A stretch of DNA of 8,073 bases, taken from Candidatus Parcubacteria bacterium (GTDB taxonomy: Bacteria; Patescibacteriota; Patescibacteriia; UBA1558; GWA2-36-10). Each line of letters starts with the position of its first letter. Position 1 is the first letter of the stretch. The notes under the pieces were generated by a model. It was not told the origin of the DNA and ran no database searches. It saw only the letters and a list, made by a program, of their open reading frames with translations. Positions 6,498-8,073 of the stretch are shown here, piece after piece. A program made the position numbers and the translations under genes. The stretch is from NCBI GenBank assembly GCA_023246135.1, contig JAHFJB010000013.1, forward strand, positions 1 through 8,073, read 5' to 3'.

Positions 6498-6544
6498 AAG
6501 TTAACTTGTTAACATTAAAACCTTAAAACTTGTAAACTAAAATT
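6498..6544 (+). repeat. Small hairpin and imperfect direct repeat in the rpmJ-rpsM spacer
   Basis: The 55-nt spacer holds GTTAACTTGTTAAC (6500-6513), which as RNA gives a 5-bp stem closed by a CUUG tetraloop, a loop type known to be stable. The stretch ACTTGTTAAC (6504-6513) recurs with one change as ACTTGTAAAC (6528-6537), 24 bases later. In E. coli the S4 protein represses its operon by binding a folded region near the rpsM start, so structure here could be regulatory. I could not fold a convincing E. coli-like pseudoknot by eye, and the spacer is very AT-rich, so chance is a real alternative. Confidence 0.3.
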
Positions 6545-6931
6545 ATGGCGAGAATTTCAGGAGTCAACATACCAACCAACAAAAGAGTCGAGATAGCTTT
6601 GACTTATATTTATGGCATTGGCATTACCACTTCTCAAAAGATTTTGTCTAGCTTAAATATTGGTTCTGATAAGCGGGTTAAAGATTTGACTGAAGACGAA
6701 GTCAATCAACTCAGAAAAAAGATTGAAGTGCTTCGGGTTGAAGGTGAGCTTCGCCGCGATAAAGCTGCCAATATCAAACGTCTTAAAGAAATCAAATCTT
6801 TCCGTGGCAGTCGGCACACCAAAGGTTTGCCAGCTAGAGGTCAGCGTACCAAGACTAATTCCCGGACTGTCCGTGGCAATAAGCGTGTGACTATGGGTTC
6901 TGGCCGTGCACCATCTGCACAGAAGACATAA
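6545..6931 (+). CDS. rpsM: 30S ribosomal protein S13
   Basis: S13 sits in the head of the small subunit, touching the P-site tRNA and forming bridges to the large subunit. The 128-residue protein is near the usual 118-126. It begins [20 protein letters not shown] and has the helix-two-turn-helix region [14 protein letters not shown] (21-34). The middle contains [14 protein letters not shown] (47-60) and [15 protein letters not shown] (69-83). The basic C-terminal tail [20 protein letters not shown] (86-105) is the family signature. The tail ends in [10 protein letters not shown], an ordinary variable end. It lies 55 nt after rpmJ and 36 nt before rpsK. The leader before the ATG is AT-rich and lacks a Shine-Dalgarno. 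Confidence 0.97.
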   Translation: MARISGVNIPTNKRVEIALTYIYGIGITTSQKILSSLNIGSDKRVKDLTEDEVNQLRKKIEVLRVEGELRRDKAANIKRLKEIKSFRGSRHTKGLPARGQRTKTNSRTVRGNKRVTMGSGRAPSAQKT

Positions 6932-6967
6932 AGGGTTTTAATCAATCATTAGAATATTAGAACTGCT

Positions 6968-7351
6968 ATGAAGCAAGTGAAAACGAAAAAGAAAGTAAAA
7001 AAGACAATAAAAAAGGGCCAGGCGCATATCCAGGCTACTTATAATAATACCATTATTTCTTTGACCGATCCTCAGGGCAATGTCTTGGGCTGGTCTTCAG
7101 CAGGCCTCAATGGTTTTAAGGGAGCTAAGAAGGCTACACCTTATGCCGCTGGCATTGTTGTCAGAGTAGCCGCTGAAAAAGTCAAAGATTATGGCTTAAA
7201 CGAGGTAGAAGTTTTTGTCAAAGGTGTAGGCGCTGGTCGTGAAGCCGCTATTCGTGCTTTACATGCCAATGGTTTGGCGATTAGTTCTATCAAGGACATG
7301 ACGCCAATACCACACAATGGTTGTCGGCCTAAGAAACCTAGACGAGTTTAA
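6968..7351 (+). CDS. rpsK: 30S ribosomal protein S11
   Basis: S11 lies on the platform of the 30S subunit near the mRNA exit and the 3' end of 16S rRNA. The 127 residues have the expected length. After a lysine-rich N terminus (1-17) come [20 protein letters not shown] (19-38), [20 protein letters not shown] (42-61), [15 protein letters not shown] (84-98) and [17 protein letters not shown] at the end. The C terminus has KKPRRV where many bacteria have PKRRRV. The form [13 protein letters not shown] is one I associate with Patescibacteria, though that is recall only. It is spaced 36 nt from rpsM and 62 nt from rpsD, with no Shine-Dalgarno. Confidence 0.97.
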   Translation: MKQVKTKKKVKKTIKKGQAHIQATYNNTIISLTDPQGNVLGWSSAGLNGFKGAKKATPYAAGIVVRVAAEKVKDYGLNEVEVFVKGVGAGREAAIRALHANGLAISSIKDMTPIPHNGCRPKKPRRV

Positions 7352-7413
7352 AAGTTGGCAAGTTTAAAACACGTTCTAACTTTTTAACTTTAAAGACTTT
7401 ATAACTAATATTT
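7351..7413 (+). other. AT-rich rpsK-rpsD spacer with short repeats
   Basis: The longest spacer inside the ribosomal block. AAAGTTG (7351-7357) can pair with TAACTTT (7378-7384), with one G/U pair, enclosing a 20-base loop. AGTTTAAAA occurs twice, at 7345-7353 and 7361-7369, and TTTAACTTTAAAG (7383-7395) follows. Several alternative foldings are possible, all AT-rich. A leader fold bound by S4 before rpsD is known in Firmicutes, so a regulatory role is conceivable, but I cannot match that motif here. Confidence 0.25.
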
Positions 7414-8022
7414 ATGGGAAGAAATTTAAAACCGAGACATAAAGCTAGTCGCCGTTTTGGTGAAAATGTGGCTGATACCTTGAAGATGCCGAGTCGTAAT
7501 TATCCGGCCGGTATTCATGGACCTAAAAAAGCTTTTTCCAAACCTTCTGAATATGGTCGTCAGCTTATGGAAAAGCAAAAAGCCAAAGTTATCTATGGTT
7601 TGCTAGAAAAACAATTTCGTCTGACTTTTGATAAAGCCAAAAAATTAGAAGGAGATTTGGGTGTTAATTTATTGGTTCTATTAGAGAGCCGTTTAGACAA
7701 TGTTGTTTATAGGGCTGGCCTAGCTCAAACCAGACGTTTGGCTAGACAATTGGTAAATCATGCCCACTTTAGTATTGATGGCAAAAATATTGATATACCT
7801 TCTTACTCAGTTAAATCCGGACAAGTTGTCAAGCTAAAGCCCAGCAAAGTCGGCAAGGGATACTGGAAAAATATCCAGGAAAAACTTAATGAAACCGAAG
7901 CGGCTGGTTGGTTGGCAGTAGACAAAAAGAATATGATTATTACTGTTAATAGTTTGCCGGGTCGTGATGATTTGCCCAAAAATATTGATACACCTCTTAT
8001 CGTTGACTTTTATTCTCGTTAA
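7414..8022 (+). CDS. rpsD: 30S ribosomal protein S4, zinc-free form
   Basis: S4 is a primary 16S rRNA binder that starts 30S assembly, and in E. coli it also represses its own operon. The 202 residues match the family. The N-terminal domain includes RFGENVADTLKMPSRNYPAG (14-33) and EYGRQLMEKQKAKVIYGLLE (46-65). The S4 RNA-binding domain spans roughly 92-155, with SRLDNVVYRAGLAQTRRLAR (92-111), VNHAHFSIDGK (114-124) and YSVKSGQVV (131-139). The protein ends in the typical IDTPLIVDFYSR. There is no cysteine anywhere, so this is the C-minus form without the N-terminal zinc site. The ATG follows a 62-nt AT-rich spacer without Shine-Dalgarno. Its presence makes it the likely feedback regulator of this operon, if the E. 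coli logic applies. Confidence 0.97.
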   Translation: MGRNLKPRHKASRRFGENVADTLKMPSRNYPAGIHGPKKAFSKPSEYGRQLMEKQKAKVIYGLLEKQFRLTFDKAKKLEGDLGVNLLVLLESRLDNVVYRAGLAQTRRLARQLVNHAHFSIDGKNIDIPSYSVKSGQVVKLKPSKVGKGYWKNIQEKLNETEAAGWLAVDKKNMIITVNSLPGRDDLPKNIDTPLIVDFYSR

Positions 8023-8026
8023 TAAA

Positions 8027-8047
8027 ATAAAAATTAAATATTTTTAT
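8027..8047. repeat. All-AT inverted repeat after rpsD
   Basis: ATAAAAAT (8027-8034) and ATTTTTAT (8040-8047) are perfect reverse complements around a five-base loop. The stem has only A-T pairs and no T run follows, so it is unlikely to stop transcription. It lies between rpsD and the gene starting near the right edge. Confidence 0.3.
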
Positions 8048-8057
8048 CAACACAACC

Positions 8058-8073
8058 ATGAGACAAATTACAT
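8058..8073 (+). CDS. Start of a further gene, possibly rpoA, partial
   Basis: An ATG at 8058 opens a frame that runs off the window after five full codons (MRQIT). In bacterial alpha operons rpsD is commonly followed by rpoA, the RNA polymerase alpha subunit, and then rplQ. The spacing of 35 nt fits the other spacers here. Five residues cannot identify a protein, so the call rests on gene order alone and I give no symbol. Confidence 0.35.

Noticed and set aside
6493..6540. Second promoter before rpsM
   Set aside because: TTGAAA and TTGTTA occur, but no acceptable -10 box lies 16-18 bp downstream of either.
1..8073. CRISPR array, mobile element, tRNA or an unknown defence or biosynthetic system
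   Set aside because: There are no regularly spaced repeats, no transposase or integrase motifs, no tRNA cloverleaf noticed by eye, and nearly all DNA is taken up by recognised core genes.

Overview
The window is a compact, AT-rich bacterial segment with every recognised gene on the + strand. It looks chromosomal. I infer a member of the Candidate Phyla Radiation (Patescibacteria), probably Parcubacteria-like. The reasons are the very tight packing, the near absence of Shine-Dalgarno motifs, the divergent signature motifs in MurD, MurG and MurC, and the style of the S11 and S4 sequences. This placement comes from recall of protein style, not from a database search.

Region 1 (1-5926) is the second half of a division and cell wall (dcw) cluster in classical order: the 3' end of a probable mraY, then murD, ftsW, murG, murC and murB. 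These genes overlap or are at most 6 nt apart, so they are almost certainly one transcript whose promoter lies upstream of the window. Together they build peptidoglycan precursor and polymer. MurB and MurC make UDP-MurNAc-L-Ala, MurD adds D-Glu, MraY and MurG make lipid II at the membrane, and FtsW polymerises it at the septum.

Region 2 (5927-6130) is the only sizeable non-coding stretch. It holds an imperfect inverted repeat after murB, then a promoter with consensus -35 and -10 boxes (TTGACA, 16 bp, TATAAT). The leader is about 100 nt. It can fold into a hairpin followed by six T just before infA, and an upstream segment can pair in competition with that hairpin. This attenuator-like layout is the most interesting signal in the window.

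Region 3 (6131-8073) is an alpha-operon-type ribosomal cluster: infA (IF-1), rpmJ (L36, a 37-residue gene), rpsM (S13), rpsK (S11) and rpsD (S4). A few codons of a further gene follow at the right edge, and position suggests rpoA. The dcw genes therefore abut the translation genes directly, with no ddl, ftsQ, ftsA or ftsZ after murB and no secY, adk or map before infA.

I see no mobile element, CRISPR array, tRNA, rRNA or unknown multi-gene system. Apart from the infA leader and several substitutions in conserved enzyme motifs, this is a core housekeeping region.
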